Assembly: GCA_019747905.1 (NCBI GenBank)
Contig: JAIEQG010000027.1
Location: 20,093-84,092, forward strand
DNA length: 64,000 nt
Source: Burkholderiales bacterium
GTDB lineage: Bacteria; Pseudomonadota; Gammaproteobacteria; Burkholderiales; Ga0077523
Direction: 5' to 3'
Part shown: positions 16,978-32,877 of the stretch, one piece after another
Layout: every line of letters starts with the position of its first letter
Numbering within the stretch: position 1 is the stretch's first letter
Translations under genes and position numbers: made by a program
Notes under the pieces: model-generated
Databases searched by the model: none
The model's input: only the letters and a program-made list of their open reading frames with translations
Told to the model about the DNA's origin: nothing

Positions 16978-17430
16978 ATGAACAGCATCCGTGCAGCCCG
17001 AGCTTTCCTTGCCGCGGTGGTGCTTGCGGCGTTCCCTTTCGTTTCGGCAGTGGCCGGCGATGCGGAAGACGTGGATGCAGCCGAGGAAGCGCGCTATGCG
17101 GTGATGATCGCGCAGGACCGCGCTGCCCTGGCCGCGATCCTCGCCGACGAGTTCATCTATCACCAGCCGAGCGGCCGCGTGCAGGACAAGGCGGGTTACA
17201 TCGAACAGGTGACGGGTGGCGACGTTCGCATCAAGAAGGCCGAGCGCTACGACATCAGGATCAACGTCTACGGCACCTCGGCCACGGCCACCGGTTCGAC
17301 CAGGGTCGACGTCGAACTGAAGGGCGAACCGAAGCAGTTCGACCTGCGCTTCCTCGACGTGTGGGTGAAGCGCGACGGGCGCTGGCAGATCGTCGCGCGG
17401 CAGTCGGCGTACAAGACGCCAGCGAAATAG
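16978..17430 (+). CDS. Secreted NTF2-like (DUF4440-type) protein
   Basis: A 150-residue protein with a signal peptide (AARAFLAAVVLAAFPFVSAVAG) and one SnoaL/NTF2-like domain. EEARYAVMIAQDRAALAAIL, DEFIYHQPSGRVQDKAGYI and the closing VWVKRDGRWQIVARQSAY are typical of DUF4440-type folds. The ATG at 16978 follows an AAGGAGA ribosome site. It converges on puhE and is separated from puf by a terminator, so it is probably not part of the photosynthesis operons. The family covers ketosteroid-isomerase-like folds, and no activity can be inferred. Confidence 0.75.
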   Translation: MNSIRAARAFLAAVVLAAFPFVSAVAGDAEDVDAAEEARYAVMIAQDRAALAAILADEFIYHQPSGRVQDKAGYIEQVTGGDVRIKKAERYDIRINVYGTSATATGSTRVDVELKGEPKQFDLRFLDVWVKRDGRWQIVARQSAYKTPAK

Positions 17431-17451
17431 CCGCCGCTTCCAGGCCGGGGA

Positions 17452-18219
17452 CTACCTGGGGGCTCGTGAGCGCAGCCCCCAGCTCCACAACGCCGTCGTC
17501 GGCATCGGCAATACCATGAACCAGTGCTCCAGGATGGCGAGCGACAGCAGTGCCGCGGCGAGTGCCAGGCCCGTCGCGTCGAATGCCGAAGTGGTACCGG
17601 CGGTCGCTTCGGTCCAAAGGATCGCCGCCAGTATCGTGGACACCGTTACCGAGATCGGAAACAGCAGGTTCATCGGCCGCTTCACGAAGAAGCTGCGCAG
17701 GTAGCGCAACCGCTCCGGCAGGAATTCCTCGCCGAGATTGCGCACGCCGAGGAACAGATTGAGTTTGGCGCTCAACCGCATGGCCCAAAGGATGAGGAAG
17801 GTCCACAACCCGACCTGATTCGGGGCCCCCGAGGACAACAGCGCGATCGCGCCGGCGGCAAAGACGATGGCGAGTTCGTGGTAAGCGATCGCCTGGACCG
17901 CGAGCCCGAAGCGGCGCCATTCGCTGCAACCGACGGGTGCGGCCGAAGTCCGTGGTCCGGTGACGAAGCCCATCAGGAACGAGATCTCGACCCAGCCCCA
18001 GACGATGATGGCGCACGTGAACGCGCAGTAGGCGCCGGCGACCGTAGCGCTCTCGCAGCTGCGATCGAGACCGATCAGGGCGAGCAGGGCCAATGCCGTG
18101 GCGCCGAACATGCTCCACCGGTAGGTGTGTCGCGGCAGGCCGTCCAGGTACAGGATCGCGCCGGTGGTGAACCACCAGACGAACAGGGCGTAGAGCGCCG
18201 GCAGTCCGTATGCGGCCAT
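17452..18219 (-). CDS. puhE: PuhE (DUF3623), photosynthetic complex assembly protein
   Basis: A 255-residue integral membrane protein with about seven hydrophobic spans (for example LPALYALFVWWFTTGAILYL). The middle contains YHELAIVFAAGAIALLSSG and LRSFFVKRPMNLLFP, blocks seen in PuhE proteins of purple bacteria. PuhE influences reaction-centre and bacteriochlorophyll assembly in Rhodobacter. It is the last gene of the bchF-to-puhE operon, 18 bases after acsF. Confidence 0.85.
   Translation of the reverse strand: MAAYGLPALYALFVWWFTTGAILYLDGLPRHTYRWSMFGATALALLALIGLDRSCESATVAGAYCAFTCAIIVWGWVEISFLMGFVTGPRTSAAPVGCSEWRRFGLAVQAIAYHELAIVFAAGAIALLSSGAPNQVGLWTFLILWAMRLSAKLNLFLGVRNLGEEFLPERLRYLRSFFVKRPMNLLFPISVTVSTILAAILWTEATAGTTSAFDATGLALAAALLSLAILEHWFMVLPMPTTALWSWGLRSRAPR
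17456..17482. terminator. Perfect 9-bp hairpin at the puhE/NTF2 convergence
   Basis: CTGGGGGCT (17456-17464) pairs with AGCCCCCAG (17474-17482) around a 9-base loop. It overlaps the last codons of puhE and lies 26 bases after the convergent NTF2-like gene. It may limit read-through in both directions, although neither side carries a T tract. Confidence 0.4.
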
Positions 18220-18237
18220 GGTCGTCGACCGGCCGTC

Positions 18238-19305
18238 CTACCAGGCCGGGGCCATCAGCACGCGTTGCGGGATCGCGTTGCGCTTCATCGGCAGCAGGTA
18301 CAGGCGTGCGAACGTCGCGACCGCGCCGAGCGCGAGTGCGGCACGCCTGGTCATTCCGAACAGGCCGCCTTGCGCCTTCGCCGCCTCGGTCGCCACGGCG
18401 ATGCGGCGCAGCCGCTCGAGACCGACACGGAACTTCGGGTTGTCGATGTCGAGTTCCACCGGAAACACCTGGCGCGCGATCTCCGAAGTGATCCGGAACA
18501 CCTGGTAGTCGTACTGGGTGGAATCGAGTCCGAGCGCGGTGTGCAGCTCAGGGCGCGTGTGGTCGCGCACGTACATGGTCGCGTACACCGCGAGCAGGAA
18601 GAAACGGATCCAGAGCTTGTTGTGGCCCGCGAGCAGCTTCGGGTCGGCTCGCATCAGCAGGGCCAGGGCTTCGCCGTGGCGGAACTCGTCGTTGCACCAG
18701 CGCTGGAACCACTTGAAGATCGGATGGAAGCGGTGCTCCGGATGGCGCTCGAGCTGGCGGTAGATGGAAATGTAGCGCGCGTAGCCGATCTTCTCCGACA
18801 GGTACGTGGCGTAGAGGATGAACTTCGGCTTGAAGTAGGTGTACTTCTTCTCGCGTTTCAGGAAGCCGAGGTCCACCGCCACGCCGAAATCGCGCAGCGA
18901 CTGGTTGATGAAACCGGCGTGGCGCGATTCATCCCGTGCCATGAAGCCCATCAGCTTCTTGATGTCCGGATTGGCGACGTGCTTCTCGATCTCCTTGTAC
19001 AGCACGCAGCCGGAAAACTCCGAGGTGACCGACGAGATGAGGAAATCCAGGAACTCGCGCTGCAGTGCGGGCGGCAGTTCGCGGATCTCGGAGGTGAACT
19101 CGGGTGTGCGCTTGAAGTGGTCGTGGTTGTTGTCGCCCTCGAACTCGAGCAGCAGCTTGTCCCACTCCTCGCGCACCAGGGTGACGTCCATGCGATCCAT
19201 CGCGTCGAAATCGGTCGTGTAGAACCGCGGGGTCAGCATGGTCTCCTGGTTCGCGAGACTGGTGGCATCGGCGGTGGTGGCGACGACGTCGGCGGTGGTT
19301 TCCAT
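18238..19305 (-). CDS. acsF: AcsF, oxygen-dependent Mg-protoporphyrin IX monomethyl ester cyclase
   Basis: A 355-residue di-iron oxygenase that forms ring E of the (bacterio)chlorophyll macrocycle using O2. The iron-binding motifs are visible: [17 protein letters not shown] and [11 protein letters not shown]. The ATG at 19305 follows a good AGGAG site; the open frame extends further but only through the leader. No radical-SAM BchE gene occurs in this window, so ring closure encoded here depends on oxygen. Confidence 0.93.
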   Translation of the reverse strand: METTADVVATTADATSLANQETMLTPRFYTTDFDAMDRMDVTLVREEWDKLLLEFEGDNNHDHFKRTPEFTSEIRELPPALQREFLDFLISSVTSEFSGCVLYKEIEKHVANPDIKKLMGFMARDESRHAGFINQSLRDFGVAVDLGFLKREKKYTYFKPKFILYATYLSEKIGYARYISIYRQLERHPEHRFHPIFKWFQRWCNDEFRHGEALALLMRADPKLLAGHNKLWIRFFLLAVYATMYVRDHTRPELHTALGLDSTQYDYQVFRITSEIARQVFPVELDIDNPKFRVGLERLRRIAVATEAAKAQGGLFGMTRRAALALGAVATFARLYLLPMKRNAIPQRVLMAPAW

Positions 19306-19339
19306 GATGCGGTTCTCCTGTACGGTTTCTGGTGCGGCT

Positions 19340-19798
19340 CTAGCCGTCGCGGCCTTGGAGCTGGAGCAGCCGCACGAAGACGGCAGCATTGGTGGGGCCG
19401 AAAGCTTCCAGGTTCACGTGGCGGCCGGTCGCCGGATCGGCCAGCGTCAGGCGGCCGTCCGCGTGGCCCGAGAGCTGGAATGGCTGCTCCGGGCCGATGC
19501 CCTGGCGGTGTCGCTCGCGCGCGAGTCCGCGCAAGGTACCGCGGAGGAATCCGTTCGTGCCCGGGGCGACGATGTCCACGACCGTGCCCTCGCGGCCCGA
19601 GAGCACGAGGATGCTGCCGTTCGCCTGATCCTCGAACCGCAACGCTGTGCGGCTCACGACCGGCGAATCGGCGACGTGCGTGGTCTCGAGCCCGCTCGCG
19701 CGAAACGCGGCGACGCCGACCAGGGCAATGACGACCAGCATCGAAGCCCCGACCAGAGGTGCGATCGGAAACGACTTGGCGCGAAACGCGGTGTTCAT
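19340..19798 (-). CDS. puhC: PuhC, photosynthetic complex assembly protein
   Basis: A 152-residue protein with one N-terminal span ([20 protein letters not shown]) and a periplasmic domain containing [19 protein letters not shown] and [20 protein letters not shown], which matches the PuhC family. PuhC is needed for normal LH1-RC assembly. The ATG at 19798 directly abuts a dispersed repeat, and no ribosome site is visible in front of it. The open frame runs on through the repeat, but that part resembles the repeat before livF, not PuhC. Confidence 0.85.
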   Translation of the reverse strand: MNTAFRAKSFPIAPLVGASMLVVIALVGVAAFRASGLETTHVADSPVVSRTALRFEDQANGSILVLSGREGTVVDIVAPGTNGFLRGTLRGLARERHRQGIGPEQPFQLSGHADGRLTLADPATGRHVNLEAFGPTNAAVFVRLLQLQGRDG

Positions 19799-19958
19799 GT
19801 CAGTACGGTACTCGCTGCCGCGATGAGCCAGCGGCCGGCGCAGCCGGGGCGCACAGGCTCTCTCCCAACAAGCTTTGAGGTGAGTGGCGCCGGGCCGCCC
19901 CAAGACACTGACGCGCCCCCTCGGGGGGGCAGCGACCATCGGGAGCGTGGGGGTAGTT
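19799..19958 (-). repeat. Dispersed GC-rich intergenic repeat, copy 1 (puhB-puhC gap)
   Basis: Read on the minus strand, this 160-base stretch matches 50936-51093 end to end. Shared blocks include GGGGGCGCGTCAGTG, CTTGGGGCGGCCCGGCGCC and GGCTGCGCCGGCCGCTGGC, and both copies end in an ACTGAC directly attached to an ATG. It fills nearly the whole gap between two co-transcribed genes. Several GC-rich hairpins are possible. Confidence 0.8.
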
Positions 19959-19978
19959 TCATATTGGTTGCTCCTGGC

Positions 19979-20650
19979 TCAAGCGGCCGCGATGGAACGC
20001 GAGCGCACGCGCACGATCCGCGCCGGTGCGCTGCTGGAGACCAGCGTTTGGGCGGCGACGCCTGCCGATGCAGCCAGCGCCTGCGACAGGATGCTCGCCA
20101 CGCGCTCGGCTTCAGGAATGCCGCGCAGCATCGGCTGCGGCTGCTTCACCTGCCAAGGCCGGGCGTGCGGCCAGAGGTTGAGATAGGCGATCCGGTCCGA
20201 GCCGGTCAACGCCAGCGGGATGTCGCCGCTGCCGTCGCGCCGGAGCCTGAGACCGGCGGACCCGATGGCCTTGAAGGGCAGATTGAAGGTCACCGTCAAC
20301 ACGATGCCGATGCGCATCACGACGCGCTCGGTCGTGATGGCGTAGCGTGCGGTCCGTGCCGTGAACCAGGCGATGAGGCACAGCAATCCGACCGCGAGCA
20401 CGCCCAACGCCGTGAGGGCGATGGAGCCGACCAGCGCACTGGCGAGAGTGGTTCCGTCGGCTGCGTTCGCGGCGACCCGCCACGCGAGCAGCGCGACGAA
20501 GTAGATCGCGACCTTGCGCGCGTGGAAGACGTGGATCGCGAGCTGTCGCCAATCGGGCCCGCCCTCCCACAGCACGCGTTCACCGCTCGGCAGCGGCTCC
20601 GGCAGGCCGCCACGCTCCAGTTGCGCCATCTCTTCTTCGTGGTGGTTCAC
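19979..20650 (-). CDS. puhB: PuhB, reaction-centre assembly protein (bacterial PH domain)
   Basis: A 223-residue protein with PLPSGERVLWEGGPDWRQLA near the start, two hydrophobic spans (residues about 35-90) and a C-terminal PH-like domain (ARYAITTERVVMRIGIVLTV). This is the PuhB architecture; PuhB helps assemble the reaction centre. The GTG at 20650 overlaps the puhA stop (GTGA). The gap to puhC is a dispersed repeat. Confidence 0.88.
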   Translation of the reverse strand: MNHHEEEMAQLERGGLPEPLPSGERVLWEGGPDWRQLAIHVFHARKVAIYFVALLAWRVAANAADGTTLASALVGSIALTALGVLAVGLLCLIAWFTARTARYAITTERVVMRIGIVLTVTFNLPFKAIGSAGLRLRRDGSGDIPLALTGSDRIAYLNLWPHARPWQVKQPQPMLRGIPEAERVASILSQALAASAGVAAQTLVSSSAPARIVRVRSRSIAAA

Positions 20651-21414
20651 AGGAAAGGCTCCGCACGGTCCGGGTCGGCGTACAGCGTGCCGGCGCCGTA
20701 GTAGGCGGCGATCTTCTCTTCCTCGAGGAAGGTGATCTGGTCCGGGCTCCTGGTGCCGGGCACGTTCTGGAAGTGACGTGCGTGGATCGAGCGCACCGTG
20801 ATCGCGGCGTTGCGACCCGTGCTGATCTTCGCGAACGTGTTCGGGATGAGCACCTTGCGGCCATTCACGTCCGCCTCGAAGTAGCGGATCAGTGTCTCCG
20901 AGGTATCGACCCACACGTCGGTGACCTTGCCCGCGACATTGCCGTCACCGCCCACTACCGGCATGCCGCGCGGATCGGGATCGTTGGCGGCGAGCGCGAA
21001 GCCGGTGGCGCGGCGCAACGGTACGATCTTCGGCTGCCCGTCGACGGTCAGGTCGGGTGTATCGGCACGCTCGGCGTAGGCCCCGGGGCCCACTTCGGCC
21101 AGCATCGGGTCGCCCATGGGCTCGAGTGGTGCACCCAGCCACGGACCCACGGGCCGCGCGTTGAGAGTGCGCGTGTCACGCTTGTCGTTCGGTGCACTGA
21201 ACGTCCCGCCGTGGGGCAGCAGGAACGTCTTGGGCGAAGGAATCGACGGGAAGCCCTGCACGCGTACGCGGCCCGAACGCTCGTTCTCGAGCGGGTACCC
21301 TTCGCGCTTGTTCTCGCGGTGCAGGTAGAAGATGAGCCCCGCGAAGAAGATCCAGAACGCGTACAACGCGAGCTGCGCGACGTCGATGTATGCGGTGATG
21401 GCGCCGGTTTGCAT
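20647..21414 (-). CDS. puhA: PuhA, reaction centre H subunit
   Basis: A 255-residue subunit with one N-terminal span (YIDVAQLALYAFWIFFAGLI) followed by FYLHRENKREGYPLE, the standard H-subunit start. The cytoplasmic PRC-barrel domain contains PDLTVDGQPKIVPLRRATGF, GMPVVGGDGNVAGKVTD and NTFAKISTGRNAAITVRS. It caps the quinone side of the reaction centre and guides proton entry to QB. It overlaps puhB by 4 bases. Confidence 0.96.
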   Translation of the reverse strand: MQTGAITAYIDVAQLALYAFWIFFAGLIFYLHRENKREGYPLENERSGRVRVQGFPSIPSPKTFLLPHGGTFSAPNDKRDTRTLNARPVGPWLGAPLEPMGDPMLAEVGPGAYAERADTPDLTVDGQPKIVPLRRATGFALAANDPDPRGMPVVGGDGNVAGKVTDVWVDTSETLIRYFEADVNGRKVLIPNTFAKISTGRNAAITVRSIHARHFQNVPGTRSPDQITFLEEEKIAAYYGAGTLYADPDRAEPFL

Positions 21415-21444
21415 AGCGTTTCCTCCCTTGGATGGATGTGTTTG

Positions 21445-22878
21445 TCAGCCCGGAAATTCCGCCAGGCCGAAGCGCGACGACGCTTGCGGCCGGGCCTCCT
21501 GGTTCGGGCGAACCAGCGGCCCGATCGCGACCAGTGTTGCGAACAGCAACGCGATTTCGATGTGATAGACGACGCTGTAGCCCACCGACGGACCGGTGAG
21601 GGCCGGACCCAGCACGCCGTGCGCGGCGAGGCTCGAGATGCCGTCGCGCAGTGCGCCGCCCAGGAAGATCGACAACCCGGCGGCGGAGGCCTGTACCGCC
21701 CCCCACGCGCCGAGCGCCAGACCGTTGAGCCCATCGTGGCGCAGCGCCATCGCCGCGGTCAGCGTACCGACTGCGAACAGACCGCCGCCGAAACCGATCA
21801 ACACCGTCCCGATCCGGAACAGGAATGCGGATTCCAACGGGTCGGCGAACACCACCCCGGCGAACGCGAATATTCCGACCAGCGCACCCATCGCCGCTAG
21901 CCGATGGGCGTCCGTACCTTCGCCGAGCTTGTGCGCGGCCACGGTAAAGCCGCCCAGGCTCCCTGCTGCCAGAAGCGCGGTGAGCAGGCTCGTGGCGCCG
22001 ACGCCAAGATGCATGATCTGCCCGCCATAGGGCTCCAGCAGGATGTCCTGCATGCTGAACCCCGCGGTACCGAGGCCGACCGCGACCAGCAGGCGCACCG
22101 GCTTGCCGGCGCGAGTGAACTTGCGCCAGGCCTCGCGAAAGTTCGCGCGTGGCGCGTCCGGCGTCGCGGCTCTCGAAGCCCGCCGGGGCTCCTGCTTCCA
22201 GAGGGCCAGCAGGTTGAGCCCCATGGTTACCATCGCCGCACCCTGGATCACCTGGATCAGGCGGACGTTGGTGAAATCGGAAAGCAGCACGCCGAACACC
22301 AGCGAGCTCAAGGCCATGCCGAGCAGGAGCATGACGTAGAGCAGGGCAACCACGCGCGGCCGCGATGCGGCGGGTGCCAGGTCGGTCGCGAGTGCCAAGC
22401 CCGCGGTCTGTGTCGTGTGCAGGCCGGCGCCGACGAGCAGGAAGGCGAGCGCAGCGCCGGCGTGCCCGACCTCGGCGGGTGCATGGCCCTTGCCGGTCAG
22501 CACGAGCAGGGCGAAGGGCATGATGGCGAGGCCGCCGAACTGCAGCAGCGTACCCATCCAGATGAACGGCACGCGGCGCCAGCCCAGGACCGAGCGATAG
22601 GTGTCCGAGCGAAAACCGATGAGCGCGCGAAATGGCGCGAACAGCAACGGCAGCGAGACCATCAGCGCCACGAGCCAGGCGGCAACGCCGAGTTCCACGA
22701 TCATGACCCGGTTCAAGGTGCCGTTGAGCAGCGCCGCGGCCATGCCGACGGATACCTGGAACAGCGACAGCCGCAGCAACCGGCCCAGCGGGAGCTCCGG
22801 CGTGGCGGCATCCGCGAACGGCAGGAACCGGGGACCTACCCGGGTCCAGGTGCGTGCGAGGGTCGCGTTGATGTTCAT
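21445..22878 (-). CDS. lhaA: LhaA, LH1 assembly factor (PucC family)
   Basis: A 477-residue PucC-family major-facilitator protein with about 12 spans. GTLNRVMIVELGVAAWLVAL, APFRALIGFRSDTYRS and QDILLEPYGGQIMHLGVG are hallmark blocks. LhaA is needed for LH1 assembly and possibly for delivering bacteriochlorophyll. The position between bchM and puhA is the usual one for lhaA and separates it from the second PucC-family gene near bchG. Confidence 0.92.
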   Translation of the reverse strand: MNINATLARTWTRVGPRFLPFADAATPELPLGRLLRLSLFQVSVGMAAALLNGTLNRVMIVELGVAAWLVALMVSLPLLFAPFRALIGFRSDTYRSVLGWRRVPFIWMGTLLQFGGLAIMPFALLVLTGKGHAPAEVGHAGAALAFLLVGAGLHTTQTAGLALATDLAPAASRPRVVALLYVMLLLGMALSSLVFGVLLSDFTNVRLIQVIQGAAMVTMGLNLLALWKQEPRRASRAATPDAPRANFREAWRKFTRAGKPVRLLVAVGLGTAGFSMQDILLEPYGGQIMHLGVGATSLLTALLAAGSLGGFTVAAHKLGEGTDAHRLAAMGALVGIFAFAGVVFADPLESAFLFRIGTVLIGFGGGLFAVGTLTAAMALRHDGLNGLALGAWGAVQASAAGLSIFLGGALRDGISSLAAHGVLGPALTGPSVGYSVVYHIEIALLFATLVAIGPLVRPNQEARPQASSRFGLAEFPG

Positions 22879-22884
22879 TCCCGG

Positions 22885-23610
22885 TTAGGCGTGCATGTGA
22901 GTCCACTGCGCGCAGGTATCCGACAGTTCCAGCGCCTGCGACGTATAGAACCCGCTCGCGATCCGTTGCGTTCTTCCCGGTTGCCAGGTCGCGAGTCCGC
23001 CTTCGCGGGCGAGCAGGAGTTCGAGGGTGGCAGATCCCACCGGCTCGATCGCGGGCGCTCGATCCCCACGCGGAAACAGCCGGCCGACCGCGTGCATCAG
23101 CGCGAGCGCCGGTGTCTTCGGAGCAAAGGTGAAGAGGATCGACTCGCGCGTGCGTACCGCGAGGTCCGCGAGCACCCGAACCACGTCGGGTGCCCGATAG
23201 TGGATCAGCGAATCCATCGCCACGACATGGTCGAACGACCCGAGCGCCGGATCGAGCATGTCGCCGACGCGAAAATCGACTCGCCCCGATCCCAGGTCGT
23301 TGGGCAGGCGCTCACGGGCAAGCTGTACCAGCGTGGGCGACAGATCGATCGCGACGACATCGGCGCCACGCTTCGCCGCTTCCACCGACAGCGCACCGGT
23401 GCCGCAACCGGCATCGAGCAGGCGACATCCCGTGAGATCGGGCGGCAGCCAGCTAAGCAGCGTTTGGCGCATGCGATCGCGTCCCGCGCGGACTGTGGCG
23501 CGGATCCCGCTCACCGGCGCATCGGAGGTGAGGCGCTTCCACGCATCGACCGCCGTGCGGTCGAAGTAGGTCTGGAGTTGTCCGCGGCGCTGCAGGTAGG
23601 AGGTGCTCAT
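22885..23610 (-). CDS. bchM: BchM, Mg-protoporphyrin IX O-methyltransferase
   Basis: A 241-residue SAM-dependent methyltransferase that esterifies the C13 propionate ahead of ring-E closure by AcsF. It starts MSTSYLQRRGQLQTYFDRTA and has the SAM motif RLLDAGCGTGALSVEAAKRG and MDSLIHYRAPDVV. It lies 6 bases before lhaA and 4 bases after bchL, inside the bchF-to-puhE operon. Confidence 0.94.
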   Translation of the reverse strand: MSTSYLQRRGQLQTYFDRTAVDAWKRLTSDAPVSGIRATVRAGRDRMRQTLLSWLPPDLTGCRLLDAGCGTGALSVEAAKRGADVVAIDLSPTLVQLARERLPNDLGSGRVDFRVGDMLDPALGSFDHVVAMDSLIHYRAPDVVRVLADLAVRTRESILFTFAPKTPALALMHAVGRLFPRGDRAPAIEPVGSATLELLLAREGGLATWQPGRTQRIASGFYTSQALELSDTCAQWTHMHA

Positions 23611-23614
23611 GGCA

Positions 23615-28306
<4,692 letters not shown>

Positions 28307-28332
<26 letters not shown>

Positions 28333-29908
28333 CGTAGAGCGTCTCCACCGTGATTTCGCGCAGGCCCCGTTCGCGCGCGTAGCTCTCCGTGTTGCGGCGG
28401 GCCTTGCCGCGCACGAAGAACGGGATCTTCCGGAGCTCCTTCTCGCCGTCGGGCGTCCAGGGTGGGGCGTCCGGATCGGATGTCGCAGGTTCAACTGTCG
28501 GTGCCGGGGTCTGCGACTGCATCGACTTGCCTGCATGCGAGAGATGCGAAGCCGGTGCGTCATCGCCGAACTCGAAATCGCCTCGGAACATCTGCAGCAG
28601 GTGCTCTTCGAGGCCCATCACGAGCGGGTGCACCCAGGTGTCGAACAGCACGTTCGCGCCTTCGAAACCATAGACCGGGCTGTAGCGCGCCGGTACGTCC
28701 TGCACGTGGATCGGCACCGAGATCACGGCACACGCGATGCCGAGGCGCTTGGCGATGTGGCGTTCCATCTGGGTGCCGAGCACCAGTTCGGGCGTGGCAG
28801 CTGCGATGGCCTGTTCCACTTCCAGGTAGTCGTCGGCGATGAGCGGCTCGACCCCGTAGCGCTGCGCTGCTGCACGCAGGTCGCGGGCGAATTCGCGGCT
28901 GTAGGTGCCGAGGCCGACCACGGTGAAGCCCATTTCCTCCGTCGCGATGCGCGCGGCAGCGATGGCGTGCGTGGCGTCACCGAAGATGAAGACGCGCTTG
29001 CCCGTGAGGTAGGTGGAATCGACCGAGCGCGCGTACCACTGCATGCGCGACTGCGAACCGTCGAGGCGCGCGACGCCGGGTCGCTCGCGGCCGAGTACCG
29101 GCGCGGGATCGACCCCCGCCAGCCGGGCGACTTCCGCGATGAAATCGCGCGTGGCGCCGAGACCCATCGGAACAGTCGTCGAACACGGCATGCCGAAGTT
29201 GCGCTGCAGCCACGCTGCGGTGGTGTGTGCGATCTCCGGATACAGGTCGATGTTGAAATCCGCTTCGGGCAAGCGCCGGATGTCCTCCGGAACGGCGCCC
29301 AGCGGCGCCACGACGTGCACGTCGATGCCGAGCTGCTCGAGCAGGCGGGTGATCTCCACCACGTCGTCGCGGCAGCGGAAGCCGAGCACCGTGGGCCCGA
29401 GGAGATTGGCGCGCGGTCTGCGTCCGGCAGGGCGTTGTTCGCGGGCCGTCCCGGGCGCAGGGACGCGGTCGGATAGCAGAGCGCGCGTGAGCTGATAGAA
29501 CGTCTCGGCTGCGCCCCAGTTTTCCTTCTTGGTGTAGGCGGGCAGATCGAGCGGGATCACCGGTACCGGCAGATTCATGCCGAGCGCCAGTGCACCGGGC
29601 TGGTCCTGGATCAACTCCGCCGTGCAGGATTCGCCGACCAGCAGTGCCTTGGGCTGGTGACGCTCGAAGGCTTCGGCGACGGTGCGCGTGACGAGCCCGG
29701 CCGTGTCGCCGCCGAGGTCGCGTGCCTGGAACGTGGTGTACGTGACCGGCGGGCGCTGGTCGCGCCGCTCGATCATGGTGAACAGCAGGTCGGCGTAGGT
29801 GTCGCCCTGAGGTGCGTGCAATACATAGTGCACGTCGCGCATGGATGTCGCGATGCGCATGGCGCCGACGTGGGGCGGTCCTTCGTAGGTCCAGAGCGTC
29901 AGTTGCAT
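28307..29908 (-). CDS. bchB: BchB, protochlorophyllide reductase subunit B
   Basis: A 533-residue NifK-like subunit of dark-operative protochlorophyllide reductase. It starts [20 protein letters not shown], and aspartate 36 ([10 protein letters not shown]) is the unusual fourth ligand of the BchNB 4Fe-4S cluster. The C-terminal domain has the POR-type segment [20 protein letters not shown], separated from the core by a proline- and serine-rich linker. It starts 10 bases after bchN. Confidence 0.95.
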
Positions 29909-29918
29909 CGCGCTGTCC

Positions 29919-31819
<1,901 letters not shown>

Positions 31820-31989
31820 CATGCGCCAACGTCGCCGATTCGACGGTCAAGTTGCACCTAACAGGTCCGGAGCCGACAATGCACGCACACAAAGTGTCAG
31901 CGTCAGGCAGGCTGGGTAGTGTCGGGCGCATAGAACACAATCGCGCCCGGGGCAAAGTCCCTTGTTCTCGTTTGGGAGGAAGAGAACCG

Positions 31990-32877
31990 ATGGATAGGCT
32001 GAATCGGCTTACCGGTAGTTGGGATACGTTGAGCGGGTCCGACGGGGTCCACCTCGAACGAACCGGACGACCGGGTGCCTGCGAAGGCTCGCAAGAGCAC
32101 GTTTCGCAGCTCTTCAAGACCATCGAGACGGAGATCATTCCCCGCCTCATGCTGGCCCACGGCCCGGAAGCCGGATGTCCCGTGCTACCGGACGTAGGCA
32201 GCGATGGGCCGGACGCGCGCACCGTGGCCGAGTTCACGCGGATGGTGGTGGAGCAGGACGGTGAGGTGGCCGCGGCCTACGTCGAAGCGCTGCGCGCGCA
32301 AGGTACGCCGCTCGAAACCTTGTATCTGAAGCTCATCACGCCAGCGGCACGGCGGCTGGGCGAGCTCTGGGAGGCGGATCTCTGCGATTTCACCGAGGTG
32401 ACGGTGGGTCTGTGGCGCCTGCAGCAGGTGCTGCGAGGCTTGAGTCCGGCTTTTCGCGAAGAGGCACACGCGGTTCCCACAGGACAGCGCATCCTGCTGG
32501 TGCCTGCCCCTGGAGAACAGCATGTCCTGGGCCTTATAATCGTCGGAGACTATTTTCGCCGGGCCGGCTGGGATGTCTGGGGTGAACCGCCGGCCACGAG
32601 CGATGATTTGCCCGGTGTAGTCCGCAACGAGAGTTTCGACGTTGTGGGCTTGTCGGTGGGTTGCGAGGTCCGGGTGGATGTCCTCGCGGAAGAGATTCGT
32701 GCCATTCGCAAGGCGTCCCGCAACCACGGCCTGGTGGTGATGGTCGGCGGGCCCTTGTTCACCAAGTACCCGGAGCTGGTTGCAGCGGTGGGTGCGGATG
32801 CCACGGCGCGGGATGGTCGGGATGCGGTGCACCAGGCGCAACGCCTGATGGATGAACGGGGAGCAACACGCAGTTGA
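31990..32877 (+). CDS. aerR: AerR/PpaA, B12-binding PpsR antirepressor
   Basis: A 295-residue regulator with a C-terminal cobalamin-binding domain. The B12-contacting motif ExHxxG is present in GEQHVLGLIIVGDYFRRAGW, followed by FDVVGLSVGCEVRVD and VMVGGPLFTKYP. A helical domain (KLITPAARRLGELWEADLCD) precedes it. In Rhodobacter, AerR binds hydroxocobalamin in light and alters CrtJ/PpsR binding. A GGGAGGAAGAG ribosome site precedes ATG 31990; the frame is open further upstream, but that part is leader. Its stop overlaps a possible TTG start of ppsR. Confidence 0.9.
   Translation: MDRLNRLTGSWDTLSGSDGVHLERTGRPGACEGSQEHVSQLFKTIETEIIPRLMLAHGPEAGCPVLPDVGSDGPDARTVAEFTRMVVEQDGEVAAAYVEALRAQGTPLETLYLKLITPAARRLGELWEADLCDFTEVTVGLWRLQQVLRGLSPAFREEAHAVPTGQRILLVPAPGEQHVLGLIIVGDYFRRAGWDVWGEPPATSDDLPGVVRNESFDVVGLSVGCEVRVDVLAEEIRAIRKASRNHGLVVMVGGPLFTKYPELVAAVGADATARDGRDAVHQAQRLMDERGATRS

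Noticed and set aside
19799..19939. N-terminal extension of PuhC through the upstream repeat
   Set aside because: The same peptide occurs before LivF, so it comes from the dispersed repeat and not from PuhC.
28333..28563. N-terminal extension of bchH back to 28563
   Set aside because: It overlaps bchB coding sequence and is arginine/serine-rich shadow sequence; the conserved BchH start follows ATG 28332.
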